Shown: positions 45,936 to 57,590 of the stretch, piece after piece
How the letters are laid out: each line of letters starts with the position of its first letter
How positions within the stretch are numbered: position 1 is the first letter of the stretch
NCBI RefSeq assembly: GCF_018991925.1
Contig: NW_024727853.1
Span: 77,532-141,531 of the forward strand
DNA from: Homarus americanus
Lineage: Eukaryota; Arthropoda; Malacostraca; Decapoda; Nephropidae
Length of the DNA: 64,000 bases
Direction: 5' to 3'
Notes under the pieces: model-generated
Seen by the model: the letters and a program-made list of their open reading frames with translations, nothing else
What the model was told of the DNA's origin: nothing
Database searches by the model: none
Made by a program: the position numbers and the translations under genes

Positions 45936-45973
<38 letters not shown>
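45936..45973. repeat. (TG)19 microsatellite
   Basis: Pure TG tract. Confidence 0.96.
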
Positions 45974-45975
<2 letters not shown>

Positions 45976-46768
45976 ATTACAGCAAAAAAGTAATCAACAC
46001 TGTCACCCGTCCAACCATTAAGACCCAAGTAACAGGAACAGCCTGAAGACAATGAAGAAAATAAGACCTTTGTCAAGATACGCTCCCTGACCCACAGAGC
46101 TAACTCAGGGAAATTACCTCCAGCATCTTCTTAAAGGTGTTGTTCCAGGGCAGGACTATTTATAATCTCTATTCGAGGTAGCGGCGGCGAGAAAATATTA
46201 AACAAAATATGTATGATTATTATTCAACAGTTAGTCAGGATATTAAAAATGTAAATGTTGTTTCATTTTCAATTTCGTGATATTACGGATGTGTTCATAA
46301 GCTTTTAGTATTTTTATCATAATATATGTATATCTAAGTTGTATCTTTTATTTTTCATGATATAAAATCAAATTTCCTTCGAGTGAAGTTTATGAATTGC
46401 TATGCTGCTGCCTATTTTTCTTTTCATATCAATATTTTATTCCACCAGTTCTGAGGCCACACACACCTTGGCCTCTCTGGCGTCTCAACTTGGGCCTATA
46501 CTTCACATACAGTATAACCAAATCTTTCTGATGCAGCCTTCAGTATCTCACATTCAAATATAACCAACCCAGGTCTTTGGTATATCAGGACTTCGGTACG
46601 ACTGACGAAGACTGTGTCACAACCTCAAACATAACCAACTACGGTCTGGTGCTTCAGGTCTAGGGCCAAACCGACCCAACCTTCTATTATTATAACCTCA
46701 GGGGAAAAAACCCAAACATGACCTAGCAAATCGAGGAGTTAAGTTTACCAAAAAATTAACCTTAAGGG

Positions 46769-46769
<1 letters not shown>
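45974..46769. other. Single-copy DNA
   Basis: Between about 46500 and 46650 the words ATAACCAA and CTTCAGTAT/GCTTCAGG recur at 45-70-bp spacing, a possible very old repeat. Otherwise unremarkable. Confidence 0.4.

Positions 46770-46842
<73 letters not shown>
46770..46842. repeat. (CA)36 microsatellite
   Basis: Pure CA tract. Confidence 0.98.
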
Positions 46843-46843
<1 letters not shown>

Positions 46844-47727
46844 CTCCCTTACACTTCGGGTCGGTTAAGTGGGGCGATGGGCGTAAAAAAGAACCCAGCC
46901 CTTTGATCCTCGAGACCTTGAATACATCGAAACTTGCCCTTTGACGTCTCAACCCTTACTTAAAACCAGCAACTTAATACCTCATCTATATCCTTGAATA
47001 CCACAACGTAAACACACACAAAATGATAAAAATTAAAATCCAGCCATTTTTACAAGCCCCTTTGGTGTACCGTCTAGAAATAAAATCAACCCTTAAAATT
47101 ATATAAAGGGAGCATCAACGCACGTGGTACTTTAGCGATACCCTTTGATACCATAACCTTAAAGGTGGGGGGGGGGATAAACAATCAAGCCCTTGGGTAC
47201 AATAAGCCTGAAACAAAGCGAATCCAGCCCTGTATACCCCCCACCTCATACCTCCTCCTCCATCCACTACCCCTTCCTCACACTGATGGTAATCCAAGGC
47301 AGTCCTCCTCTCAATTCACTGTGATGAAAACCTTTGCAAGTTCCCCTATTGAACTAATCCATTTTTCCCCTCTCCTCATTTTTTCCCCCAAATTCCACTT
47401 TTAAGAGGATTATAAACATCAACAATCGTCGGCTGGAGCTTTTCACAAACTACAGTCACAAACAATTATTACTAGCACTAATATTTTTATGGTAATTAAA
47501 AAAATATATAAAAAGTAATTAAAAAAAGACGGTTTCTCAATTACCTATCAATAATGGATGGGAGCAACTGAGGGGGATGAAGCACTGATACGTGTGTGTG
47601 TGTGTACTGGCCACGGTAATTGGACGGCAACTGTGTGTATTACAGTTGTGTTTTGCCCTTCAATAAACTTTGTCGGGGGGAAAAAATACACAGAGAGAGA
47701 CAGTGTTGTATAATATTCACTCGAACT
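46843..47727. other. Single-copy DNA
   Basis: CCCTTTGA-type words recur near 46895, 46937 and 47150. A short (GT)7 lies near 47592. No gene. Confidence 0.4.
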
Positions 47728-47994
47728 GTACGTACATACATACACACAGTATTAACGTCTCCTGTACATACATACACACAGTATTAACGTCTCCTGTACA
47801 CACATACACACAGTATTAACGTCTCCTGTACATACATACACACAGTATTAACGTCTCCTGTACACACATACACACAGTATTAACGTCTCCTGTACATACA
47901 TACACACAGTATTAACGTCTCCTGTACATACATACATACACACAGTATTAACGTCTCCTGTACATACATACACACAGTATTAACGTCTCCTGTA

Positions 47995-48041
<47 letters not shown>

Positions 48042-48092
48042 TACTACAGACATACACACACTATTAACGTCTCCTGTACAGACATACACACG
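47728..48092. repeat. 32-bp minisatellite with an embedded (CA)n tract
   Basis: About eleven copies of a 32-bp unit with core CAGTATTAACGTCTCCTGTA, nearly identical apart from ACATACATACA or ACACACATACA in the variable part. One copy near 48005-48038 has its ACACA segment expanded into a (CA)17 microsatellite, so a microsatellite was born inside a minisatellite. There are no unique spacers, so this is not CRISPR. Confidence 0.96.
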
Positions 48093-48195
48093 CAGACTCG
48101 AGTGTAACTCCCAATACCTTTCAGCAGATAATGAGTTACTCCAACACCAGGGCAGTAACACAAATGATCCAACTATGTATCGTCGTTGAGTGAGG

Positions 48196-48665
48196 TGGAG
48201 GGTTGGAGGAGGGGTGGGGGGGAGTGGAGGAGGGGGTGGGGAGGGGGAGGGTTGAGGAGGTGGGGAGTTGGAGGAGGGGTAGGGGTTGGAGGAGGGGTGG
48301 GGGAGTTGGAGGAGGGGTGGGGGAGTGGAGGAGGGGGTAGGGGTTGGAGGAGGGGTGGGGGTTGGAGGAGGGGGGTGGGGGTTGGAGGAGGGGGGTGAGG
48401 AGATGGAGGAGGGGGTGGGGATTAGGAGGAGGGGATGGGGGATTTGGAGGAAGGGTAGGGATTGGAGGAGGGGGTGGGGGTTGGAGGAGGGGTGGGGGAT
48501 TGGAGAAAGGTAGGGAATTGGAGGACCGATATAGTTGTAGGAGGAGGAAGGAGGGGTTGGGGATTAGGGGAGGGGTTGGGGATTGGGAAGGGGGTGAGAG
48601 ATGGAGAGGGTGGGGGTTGAAGGATGGGGTGGGGGTTGAAGGAGGGGTGGTGGATGAAGGAGGGG
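48196..48665 (+). repeat. G-rich minisatellite (TTGGAGGAGGGGTGGGGG)
   Basis: About 25 copies of an 18-24-bp G-rich unit, GGAGGAGGGGGTGGGGRTT. Every copy holds three to four G-runs, so the plus strand is a dense G-quadruplex candidate. Gly/Trp/Arg-rich plus frames and Pro/Ser minus frames are artefacts. Confidence 0.95.
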
Positions 48666-48989
48666 GTTTTAAGCTTCTCCACTATCAATCCATCACTATA
48701 GCTGCCTCCTCCTAATCCATCCTCCACAATCCACCATCCACTAAAGAGACACCTCCACTGGTGAAGGCACTGGAGTGACGAGGAGGAGGGGGGAAGCCAT
48801 CCATCTCCTGGTTTTCTCATAACCATGTCAGGCACCACCCGTCGCCTCACTAATTACGGGTTCCTCTCCCTCCCACCCCTGTCCCACACTATCCCTTCCC
48901 ACCCTACAGATACCTCCCACATGCTCACCCATCCTCTCTCTTCCACCTACCATCCCACCCAACAGATCCCTCCCATCCCATTCTATCCA
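48666..48989. other. Pyrimidine-leaning single-copy DNA
   Basis: TCCCACC words are common at 48880-48970. No gene. Confidence 0.4.
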
Positions 48990-49800
48990 CCCTTCCTTGT
49001 CAAATTCTCTGCCTTGTCACAAAATCCCATAAAAGTCCCGTCCCAAAGTCCTATCTCGATTCTATGGAAGTCCAATCTTTCATTATACCAAGGTCCTATG
49101 AAAGTCCTTCACAAGCCTCTAATACTCTGATTCTCACTCACTGATAAAGTCCAGAAAAAGTCCCGCCCCACACCCCTCCTCTTTTGTCTATATCATGGCT
49201 AAGTCCAGGCAAGTCCAACTTTTTTTCAAGTCCATAATTACCTAATTATACTTTAATGATTTTTGTTCCAGAATTGACTCTCTCACTCGAATTATAGTTC
49301 CTGTTCAAGTCCTACTCACAGTCAAGTCCAATGCTCTTCAAGTTTTAATCAAGAGTGAATTAGGTCCATGTACCACAGCTACTTTGAGCTCAAGACGTCT
49401 ATGGTTGAATCATAAGTTCACACCAAGTCTAAGTTCCCACGATCTCCTGACTGAATTACCATCAGATATAAAGACCTTATTTTAGTACAAGTTATCCACC
49501 CTTATGAAAGTTCCAATGCTGATCAAGTCCCATTCAAGATCAAGTTTCACAATTGATCGAGTTTCACGCCTCATCAAATCCTACTCGAGATCAAGTCCTA
49601 CTCTAGACTGTCTCTCATTCCCACATCAAATCCAACTCCCCTCACACGATCCTCTTGTCCAAGTTCCATTCCAGTTAAGTCTCTTCATATTCTTCGGTTT
49701 TAAATTATCCTAAGTCCATCAGCTTAGCAAATCCATCCTGTACTATGTTATGCAAGTTGTAAATACTCGTTGTTACACAAGTCCAAATTCTGCCTAAATA
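48990..49800. repeat. Decayed satellite with AAGTCC core
   Basis: AAGTCC occurs about fifteen times in 800 bp (for example CAAGTCCAAC, CAAGTCCATA, CAAGTCCTAC, CAAGTCCAAT), often as ATCAAGTCCNANTC. AAGTTCC and AGGTCC variants lie between, at spacings of about 18-45 bp. No two copies are alike over a full unit, so the array is very old. Confidence 0.65.
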
Positions 49801-49817
49801 AGGAGCTATGCATTATG

Positions 49818-49912
49818 CAGTAGTAGTAGTAGTAATAATAATAGTAGTAGTAATAATAGTAGTAATAGTTGTTGTTTTTGTTTTAATAATAATAATAATA
49901 ATAATAATAATT
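49818..49912. repeat. (AGT)n/(AAT)n compound tract
   Basis: AGT and AAT runs alternate, a TTG/TTT patch follows, then pure AAT. Confidence 0.94.
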
Positions 49913-50104
49913 ACTTGAACCCTGAAAAATATTCAAATATTCATAAAATTCGAAAAACCTGTCACACACACACACACCTGGGGACGCCTTGTGTAGAAAT
50001 ACCAGCCAAACTGGGCAGCAGCAGGAGTGATCGTTAAACAAATTAAACCGAATGTGATTTACTGAGCGGCAACAGATCTGTCACCAGCGACCATCTCCCG
50101 GTAA

Positions 50105-50345
50105 AGACGCCCTACCCAGCCTTGCCTCACCTGCCCTACCCAGCTTTGTCTCACACGCCCCAACCCAGCCTTGCCTCTACGCCCCACCCAGCCTTGTCTC
50201 ACACGCCCCACCCAGCCTCGGCCTCACACGCCCCACCAGCCTCGGCCTCACACGCCCTCACCCAGCCTCGCCTCACACGCCCTACCCAGCCTTGCCTCAC
50301 TCGCCCTACCCACCTTTGTCTCACACGCACCTACCCAGCCTGTTG
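50105..50345. repeat. 24-bp minisatellite, about ten copies
   Basis: Unit with core CCCAGCCTTGCCTCACACGC, variants CTCGGCC and TTGTCTC. Copies are 22-25 bp. Confidence 0.93.
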
Positions 50346-50425
50346 TATAGTTAGAAATATTGAACAGTTTAGAAAATTAATAAAACATTTAACTACCAAA
50401 TGAAAAAGTCACAACACTATCCAGA

Positions 50426-50499
<74 letters not shown>
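50426..50499. repeat. (TAA)n microsatellite
   Basis: TAA tract with one missing base near 50471. Confidence 0.97.
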
Positions 50500-50501
<2 letters not shown>

Positions 50502-50838
50502 CACTTCCATTGTCAGCTGTAAATTTTCTGAATAATGAAATATACAGCAAACAAACTCAACACAACAAACGACGTTCATAATATATTCACAAACAACAAC
50601 AAAAAATGCACAAAAAACATAAAACCACATTTTAAAAGTTAAAAAATAATAGAACAAACAGCAGCCACTCAGAATTGTCCTCAGCAATCAACAGCAGTTA
50701 ACGTGATTGGCCAGCTGCGGCACCGTGCCTCCCCTGCAATAATAGATAATATCTCGTAAATTCAACATTGTAAAATTCCTGACTCAAAACTTAAACATTT
50801 CTCGGTGTGAGGTAAGGTTCGACTCCTCTTCCTCCTTG

Positions 50839-50842
<4 letters not shown>
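50500..50842. other. AT-rich single-copy DNA
   Basis: GGTTCGACTCC at 50816-50826 fits a pol III B box but no A box or cloverleaf lies upstream. Confidence 0.35.

Positions 50843-50891
<49 letters not shown>
50843..50891. repeat. (TG)24 microsatellite
   Basis: Pure TG tract. Confidence 0.97.
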
Positions 50892-50894
<3 letters not shown>

Positions 50895-50962
50895 CTGTCA
50901 CCTAACTACAATAGAACTCGATATATTTTCTGTTAAATTTTTTTATCAGATAACACACCTAG

Positions 50963-51265
50963 AGGTCACTTTCATTAATGACCTTCAGGGCAAAGGTCAG
51001 AGGTCAAAGATGAAATCGATTAAACCAGGTCAAGTCTTCTCATAATAATTCTACACTTAACAATTCAATCATATTTTAGGTCAGTTTGTGCCTTGACATT
51101 TCATATAAAGTCAATGGTAAAATTTTAATGAAAAAAACAAAAAGCGGACTTAAGTTTTTATATCTAACTATAAAACAACAGTAAATTACATCTGATAGAT
51201 TAAGCAATATAATATTGATGGAATCACCTTTAATGAAGGGTTAAGGGTCAAACATGATGTGACCT
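50963..51265. promoter_or_regulatory. Cluster of AGGTCA half-sites including a perfect DR1
   Basis: AGGTCA at 50963, 50994, 51001, 51027 and 51078, and its complement TGACCT at 50979 and 51260. The pair at 50994-51006 is AGGTCA-G-AGGTCA, a perfect direct repeat with one-base spacing. DR1 is the classic site for RXR/USP, HNF4 and related nuclear receptors. No promoter or gene lies nearby, so function is unproven. Confidence 0.35.
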
Positions 51266-51279
51266 TTGTGTGTGTGTGT

Positions 51280-51530
51280 TCACTAGGAGACAGCGCGGCC
51301 CCTCACTACACGGTATGGACGTCACTTCCCCATCTGTGAGGTGGTCGGGGTGTCGTGAGCGCGTACCGGCAACTCTTATAATTAATAATTTTCCAGTATT
51401 ATCACTCCCCTGCCGGATGAGGTGCCGGGAGAAACACCCTTATCCCGTGAGGCGCGGGGAACTGGTCTGAGTTCCCGAGTGACTGACTAAGTTACCGAAG
51501 TGTATCTTATGAGCTTCGGTCACTCAGCCC
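51280..51530. other. GC-richer single-copy patch with hairpin
   Basis: CpG-containing stretch with GCGCGTACCGGC and GGTGCCGGGAG. ACCGAAG (51494-51500) and CTTCGGT (51514-51520) form a 7-bp hairpin that the flanking GAGTG/CACTC could extend. The 66-codon plus frame is not recognised. Confidence 0.4.
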
Positions 51531-51776
51531 ACACACTTACAGATAGGGGAAAATGTATACACGTTACCATTATCATCATGACATCACAAGGTCTTGTTCA
51601 CTTACATTATAAACATGATATAAATGGAAGCAGAGTTTGAGTTATTTGAGAGTGTGAAACAGAGGCCGATATTATATAGCGTGGCCATAAGTGTACAGTA
51701 AGGTCAGAGGTTACCAGGAACATGAAGGGAGTTTTGCCTGACGCCCTGTATGTCTTTTGCAGCCCTAATAATAATC

Positions 51777-51841
51777 ATACACATACATACATACATACAT
51801 ACACTGACAAACATACATACATACAGTACATACATACATAC
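51777..51841. repeat. (CATA)n microsatellite
   Basis: CATA runs broken by CACTGACAAA and CAGTA. Confidence 0.94.
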
Positions 51842-52821
51842 TGTGTTAGGTTTACCCTCAACAGCCAATAAAAGTATAAAAACATTTACATTAATATAAA
51901 AATATCATTACCGGAAATGATCTAAAATGTATGACAAAAGGTCGAGTGTCTACAGGGCGCGTAAATATTGTGACCTATGAACTGGTATTTATGAAGTAAT
52001 AATTATGAATTCAAACTTTATATGATGTGGGAGATGATGCGTGATGACTACCGTCAATTATTACACTTAGCTGGAGGATGCTGGTACCGAGGCCGTAACA
52101 CATGACATTTCACATCTGTTTATAATATCTGGACAACTGGCGGCGTAGGCGCACAGACGCTGTAACTTTCATAAATTAAGTTGGAAATCCTGATTAAGGA
52201 ACTTACGAGACACTCGTGAAGCTACATACCAAAGTTTATCTTGGTACGTATGGCATTTATCAAGTTGAATGGAAAGAGCATCTTATCCTTACGAGCGGCG
52301 AAAGGAAATTTATGGTCAATCGCCCCGTTGCCAACTTTATAGAGTGGGCATAAAAATACATGACCTAAAGTGTAAGGTCATCTTACACCAGTTCATAACA
52401 AATACTTAAACACTGATGTCTACCTTATTATGATACAAGAGTTGTATATCGTGGACAAAACTGTTAACTAACTCATTAAAGCTACAGTTCGCAAATCAAA
52501 CATCCTTTCACATATGGATGAATATTGCAAGAAATTTTCGTCAATATAGCTACCAGAACATAAGTTTAAATAACATACGTCAAGGCGGCATTCTTCAGGG
52601 TTTTGAACAGTTAAATAGACCAAGACTGTTTTGATCCGCAGACATAACCGACATCAACACCTACTTCCTCTTCCTTTTACTTTTCTACACATCAGAAAAA
52701 AAATAATACACACTCAACGATAAGGCGTATGTCTGCTAAGTTTGAAGCATATCGGTCAGGCGTTGTCGAGATACCGTCCCTGGTAGAAAAAACTATGAAC
52801 GCCAAGACGAAAAGTATCCTC

Positions 52822-52823
<2 letters not shown>
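51842..52823. other. AT-rich single-copy DNA
   Basis: No repeats and no recognisable frame across nearly 1 kb; a weak TACCAA...TTGGTA inverted pair near 52229-52243. I see nothing else. Confidence 0.4.

Positions 52824-52864
<41 letters not shown>
52824..52864. repeat. (AC)20 microsatellite
   Basis: Pure AC tract. Confidence 0.96.
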
Positions 52865-52868
<4 letters not shown>

Positions 52869-53340
52869 TAAACCTCCTCCTCTCTCGAAATCCCCGTCTC
52901 GGGCAGCAAGACAGAGATTTACAAGGGACAGGCGTGAAATTCCCATCCTCTGCGTCTCTCATCCCTCCACCACCTCTCTCCTTCTTATTTCCTAATCTCT
53001 CTTTCTTGCCTCCCCTTCCTCCTTTATATAATTCCTCCCTGAACTCCCTCTGTCTTCCTTCTTCAACTTTCTCCTCTCCTCTCTTCCTCTGCATCAACTC
53101 TACCTTCCTCCTTCCTTTCTCTTCCTTCCTCTGTTCCTTCTTCTCTACCTATTTCCTCTCTCATCCTTCCCTTCGATCCTCTCTCTTCTCTTCCTCCTCA
53201 ATTCGCCCCTCTTCTTCACCACTCCTTATCCCTATCCTCCTCCTTATTCTTTAATTCTTCCTTCTCTCTTCATCCTCAACTCTCTGTCTCCCCTCTCCTC
53301 ATTCTCTTTCTCCTCCATCTGCTCCTCCTCCCCCCCCCTC
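52865..53340. repeat. Polypyrimidine block
   Basis: C/T-rich with CTTCCTCC words from about 52930. Ser/Pro/Leu plus frame of 106 codons is an artefact. Confidence 0.8.
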
Positions 53341-53439
53341 GTGAGTTTGTCTTCAGATACGCGGCACAAATTAGATTTTGTTGTTGAGTCTGACTGCTGG
53401 GCTTGCTTGCATCCCGTCTTGCACCACGCACGCCCTCCA

Positions 53440-53735
53440 CCTCAGGATTTTTTCCCCACCACCTCCAAGGTTTCCCCCACCCAACACCTCAAACATTTTT
53501 CCCCAACACCTCAAGAATTTCTCCAACCATCTCCAAGGATTTTCCCCCACTACCTCAGAATTTTAACCACCAACACAGATTTTTTCCCTGACTCCAAATA
53601 TTTTCCCCCAACACCTCCAAAATTCTCCCCCACCACCTCCAAATTTCCTACCACCTCTGCTGGTTTTCCCCAACACCTCCAAGATTCTCCCACCATCTTC
53701 AAGATTTCCTTACCCGCCACCTTTCTTTTGATTTC
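53440..53735. repeat. Decayed minisatellite (CCCCAACACCTCCAAGATTT)
   Basis: About eleven copies, 22-32 bp, of a TTTTCCCCCACCACCTCCAA-type unit with variable A/T-rich linkers. Pro/Thr/Phe frames (61-158 codons) are artefacts. Confidence 0.88.
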
Positions 53736-54192
53736 CTGCGTTCTCCTTCTTCACCCGCCATTATCCTACCAATCTATTGCTAATACCCAATCTCAGACCC
53801 AGATTGAGAGAAGATAGACAGAAGAGACTCAAAGGAAGGACGATAGAATTTCAAGAAATGGCAGGAATTTGTGGAATTAGGTGGGAGGAAGCAGGAGTGG
53901 GAAGAGGAGACCAGGCGGGAAGGAAGGGGGATACTTCTGAGACCTTAATAGCTCATCATGGGAGATAGAGAGTTACAGTGCCATCTCGCTGGGTTCCCAC
54001 CCGCCTCCATCCCTTGAGGTTTTTCCCCCGTCACCACCATCACCGCTAACATAACACTGCTGTCATGGAGATTCCGGGGGTATATACTATGACTTTCAAT
54101 AAAGATTAATAACATTTCTTCGTTCTCAGAAACTCCAATATAATACAGCTATTATTTGGCGACTTTAGTATTTTATGAATACCCATTTATAT
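53736..54192. other. Single-copy DNA
   Basis: A purine patch (53870-53935). AATAAAG at 54099, without an upstream gene. Nothing else. Confidence 0.35.
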
Positions 54193-54234
<42 letters not shown>

Positions 54235-54283
54235 TTAATAATAATAATAATAATAAAAGTATGTGTTAATAAAAATAAGTGTT

Positions 54284-54323
<40 letters not shown>
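54193..54323. repeat. (TAA)n and (CA)18 microsatellites
   Basis: TAA tract (54193-54257) with one ATTAA interruption, then a CA tract (54287-54323). Confidence 0.96.
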
Positions 54324-54325
<2 letters not shown>

Positions 54326-54624
54326 CCCTCCTTACAAATGGTTTTAATCGCGGCAGTTTTCCCCAACATGAAGGGCCAGTTAATTTGACCCTGGACCTGG
54401 GGTTTTCTGCAAAATTTAAGGCAGTCAGCCCGCAAAGCCGGGGCGCGGAGCCGTGTAATCAGGACGGGGGTTGGAATTGGGGGGTGAGAGGTTGGAAAGG
54501 GAGAGTAGTGGAGGTGGGGGGACATGGTTTTAATCACACTCACTGTAAAGTTTGATATTAGTTCGGCGATGAATGTTAATCATTTGTCGAGGTCAGGTCA
54601 AGTCACCTCTCAGGACCTCCGTTA
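54324..54624. other. Single-copy DNA
   Basis: No gene. G-rich patch near 54465-54530. Confidence 0.35.
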
Positions 54625-55035
54625 TCCCCTCCCTCCCTCTTTCTCTTCGCCTCTTCCTACCTCCTGCCCTCCCGAAGCCAGGGGCCCCAGTCTCCACTCC
54701 TACTCCTCTGCCCCCTCCATCCCTCCCTCCCATTCCTGGTGGGCTGCAATTACCTGTGTTGTGTCTCTCTCTCCTCTAGCCATCTCCTGGCCTCTCCTCT
54801 CTCTCTCTCTCTCTCTCTCTCCTATGCCTCTCTGGCTATATGTCTCCTCTGTCTCTCTCTGTTTTGTCATCCATCCCCTTCCTTCTCTCTCTTTCCTCCT
54901 TTACCACAATTTACAATCTAAGCTTCCTCTCTTCCTCTTCCCTCTCATCCCCTCAATCTTCCCTACCCTTCTCTATTCCACTTTTCTCCTCTCCTCCCCT
55001 CTTCTTCCTCGTCCCTTCCCTTTCCTCCCCTCCCC

Positions 55036-55036
<1 letters not shown>
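54625..55036. repeat. Polypyrimidine block
   Basis: C/T-rich, with a (CT)10 run near 54800-54820. Frames here are compositional. Confidence 0.8.

Positions 55037-55085
<49 letters not shown>
55037..55085. repeat. (TG)24 microsatellite
   Basis: Pure TG tract directly after the pyrimidine block. Confidence 0.97.
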
Positions 55086-55087
<2 letters not shown>

Positions 55088-55619
55088 CCTAATGGTTATT
55101 GTTTCCACTGAACTGATAAATACATGTCCTGTTGTTATTACCTCCCCCCTCTCGTGGAATGTAGCCTACAGTGTTACATTTCTGTGTGTCTGTTTGTCTA
55201 TCCGTTCGTGCGTCTGTTTTAGAAAAATTAACATATATTGTGTGTATATATATAAAGAAAAATATGAGGCTCTTTGGCTGTTTCTTCTTTAAAATAAAAT
55301 ATTCTGTCATATTATTTCCCTTATCTCTTATCTGTGTGTCTGTCTGTCAGTTCAGCCAGCCAATAGGTCCAGTCATACGTGTGTCCTTCAGTGATAATGG
55401 TATTCACTTCACCTTGTAGGTATATCGCGCTGCTTAACGATGGAACTATTCAAAGAGGTTTAGTGCATGTGTAGGGGAGAGAGTTAGTGGGTCAACCTGC
55501 TGAATTACGTCTGTGCAAGGACCAGTGCGGACACAGATGTAGCACCAACACTGATTGCCAACATGACAGTACACATACATCGTTGGCACTGACACTGGTA
55601 TCCATTGCCAACACTCAGT
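55086..55619. other. Single-copy DNA
   Basis: Several TGTCTGT words (TGTGTCTGTTTGTCTATC and TGTGTCTGTCTGTCAG), otherwise unremarkable. Confidence 0.35.
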
Positions 55620-55975
55620 ATCACCCATTGCACCACACCGTACACACACACCCCGTACACACCGTTTGTTTTTTTTACACCCCGTGCCACCCTTACCCCC
55701 GTACTACACCATCACCCTGCATTACACACCACCCATTTTACCCCGTACACCACCCCGTACACACCGTACTCCCCGTACCGTACACACTGTCCCCATTACC
55801 ACACCTCGTGTGTGTTGTGTGTGTGTGTGTGGGCCGTACACACCACATCTATTTCACACCCCCGTACACACTACACCTCGTACACACCACACCCCATTTT
55901 ACAATACCCCATTTGCCTACAGCCCTTTACCCGTACATACCACCCCGTGCACCACACCCCGTGCACCCAAATACA
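55620..55975. repeat. CACCCCGTACACAC minisatellite
   Basis: CCCCGTACACAC or CCCCGTGCACC recurs about twenty times with 10-20-bp spacing, with a (GT)n patch near 55808-55832. Frames over it (up to 173 codons, Thr/Pro/His-rich) are artefacts. Confidence 0.9.
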
Positions 55976-56129
55976 GTGGCTACATCCTATAAAGGCTCTC
56001 GACCCTAGCTTGTATAAATCATCTGTGATCGTCTTTTTTCACTTGAGTTAAGCAAAAAAATAATGCTGGATAAAGTCCTCCTTTGAAGACCCGTAAATAG
56101 TGTTGTCAGTGTTGTTGTAACTATCATGG

Positions 56130-56260
56130 CCAGGGGGTGGATGATGATGAGGTAGGGAGGGTGAGGGGGCTGAGTGTGAGGATGTGAAGGTGGTGAAGGA
56201 GAAGGAGGTGAAAGGGATGAGGGGAGGTTGTGGGTGTGGGAATGTGTGGGGATGTAGTGA
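56130..56260. repeat. G-rich purine patch
   Basis: GGTGAGGGGGT and GATGATGAGG words, no strict period. Confidence 0.65.
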
Positions 56261-56321
56261 GGGACTCTAGGAACTATTTCACAAACGGAGGCACACCAAC
56301 AAACGTCTCTCTCTGCATGTT

Positions 56322-56324
<3 letters not shown>

Positions 56325-56369
<45 letters not shown>
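56325..56369. repeat. (CA)22 microsatellite
   Basis: Pure CA tract. Confidence 0.97.
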
Positions 56370-56371
<2 letters not shown>

Positions 56372-56399
56372 ATGTATAGTCTCATTATTTACTACGATT

Positions 56400-56910
56400 A
56401 CCATTATTATTATCATCATGTCTGCCTGTCACTCCTTCATATTACTCTTCATACACCATTTATTCTAATTATTAACCCTCTCTACTTCCTGCTTTATCTC
56501 ATTCTCTCTTATATGTCAATTAACCTCCACATTCATATTATTCTCCCGTCTCACTGTCTCTCTCTTTCTCTCCTTCCTATTATCTTCCTTTTCTTTCCTG
56601 CCGGATTATAATCTTCATCTCCTCTTTTCACCGCTTCCTGTCATTCTCACGTTATTCTGGGTATTTGATTCTCTGCTCCTCTCCATCTTCCTTCTTCCTC
56701 TTGCCTCTCCTCATCATTTCTTCTTCTTCTCTCCTTCACCTCCTCCTCTTCATCAATTTCCTTCCTCCCCTTCCTTCACTTGCCCATCATTTCCCTTCTC
56801 CTTCCATCTCTCCTCCACCTTTCCTTCACCTCCTCCGCCCCAGACTTCTCCTCCACCTCCCCTTTCTTTCCCTTCTTTCACCTCCCCACCCTCTTCCTCT
56901 CTCCTCCACC
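56400..56910. repeat. Polypyrimidine block
   Basis: TTCTTCC, CCTCCTC and CACCTCC words over 500 bp, becoming C-richer to the right. Confidence 0.8.
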
Positions 56911-57079
56911 CCAGATCGCTGCTGGTGGTGGATGTGGCTCGTCCTGGGCCTGGCAGAGTGTGGGCTCCAGCTTTAACTGAGGAGGCGCCGTAAGTGGTCA
57001 AAGTGTTCAGCCGAGAGTCGGTGGTGGGGGTGCAGTGGTGGGTCGGCAGCCGCCTGGACGTGGGGTGTTCTGGTGGCAA
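56911..57079. other. GC-rich single-copy DNA
   Basis: GC-rich with GGTGGTGG words. No gene recognised. Confidence 0.35.
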
Positions 57080-57590
57080 AATGTTTTTAACGAGAGAATT
57101 GATGAAAGGATGAGAGAAGATTGAAATGAAGGAATATGGATAAAGAAGAAGAAGGAGAAGAGAGAAGATGAGGGGAGAATTGATTAAAAGGGTGAGAGGA
57201 AGAAGAGAATGTAAGGAAAATAGTAAATAAAGGAGAATTGTTTAGAAGGAGAAATAACAGAAGGGAGGAGGAGGAGATAAAAAATAGAAAGAAAAATTTG
57301 ACAGATTAGAGAAGAAGAAAGAAGGATAAAAAACTGATAGAAAGGAGAGAAGGAAGAAAGGGGGAGAAGAAGACAGGAAGGGATGATCTGGGAAAATACT
57401 TAAGACAGAGAAGCCGAGGAGGGAATGAGAAAACTGTAAAGAAGGAAGAAAGGAAGAAAAGAAAGGAAGAAGAAGAAAAAGAAAAATGAGAAAAGAGGCT
57501 AGGGAGAAAAAGAAGGAAGAAAGGAGGAAATAATTGATAGGAGGAAAAGAAAGGAAAGGAAGAAAGAAAAGGGATGAGGATAATGATAAA
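57080..57590. repeat. Polypurine block
   Basis: GA-rich, mirror in composition to the pyrimidine block just upstream (56400-56910). AAGAAGGAAGAAAGG words at the right. Confidence 0.82.

Noticed and set aside
50816..50826. Perfect pol III B box GGTTCGACTCC
   Set aside because: No A box within 30-60 bp upstream and no cloverleaf. Eleven matching bases alone occur by chance or as a worn relic.
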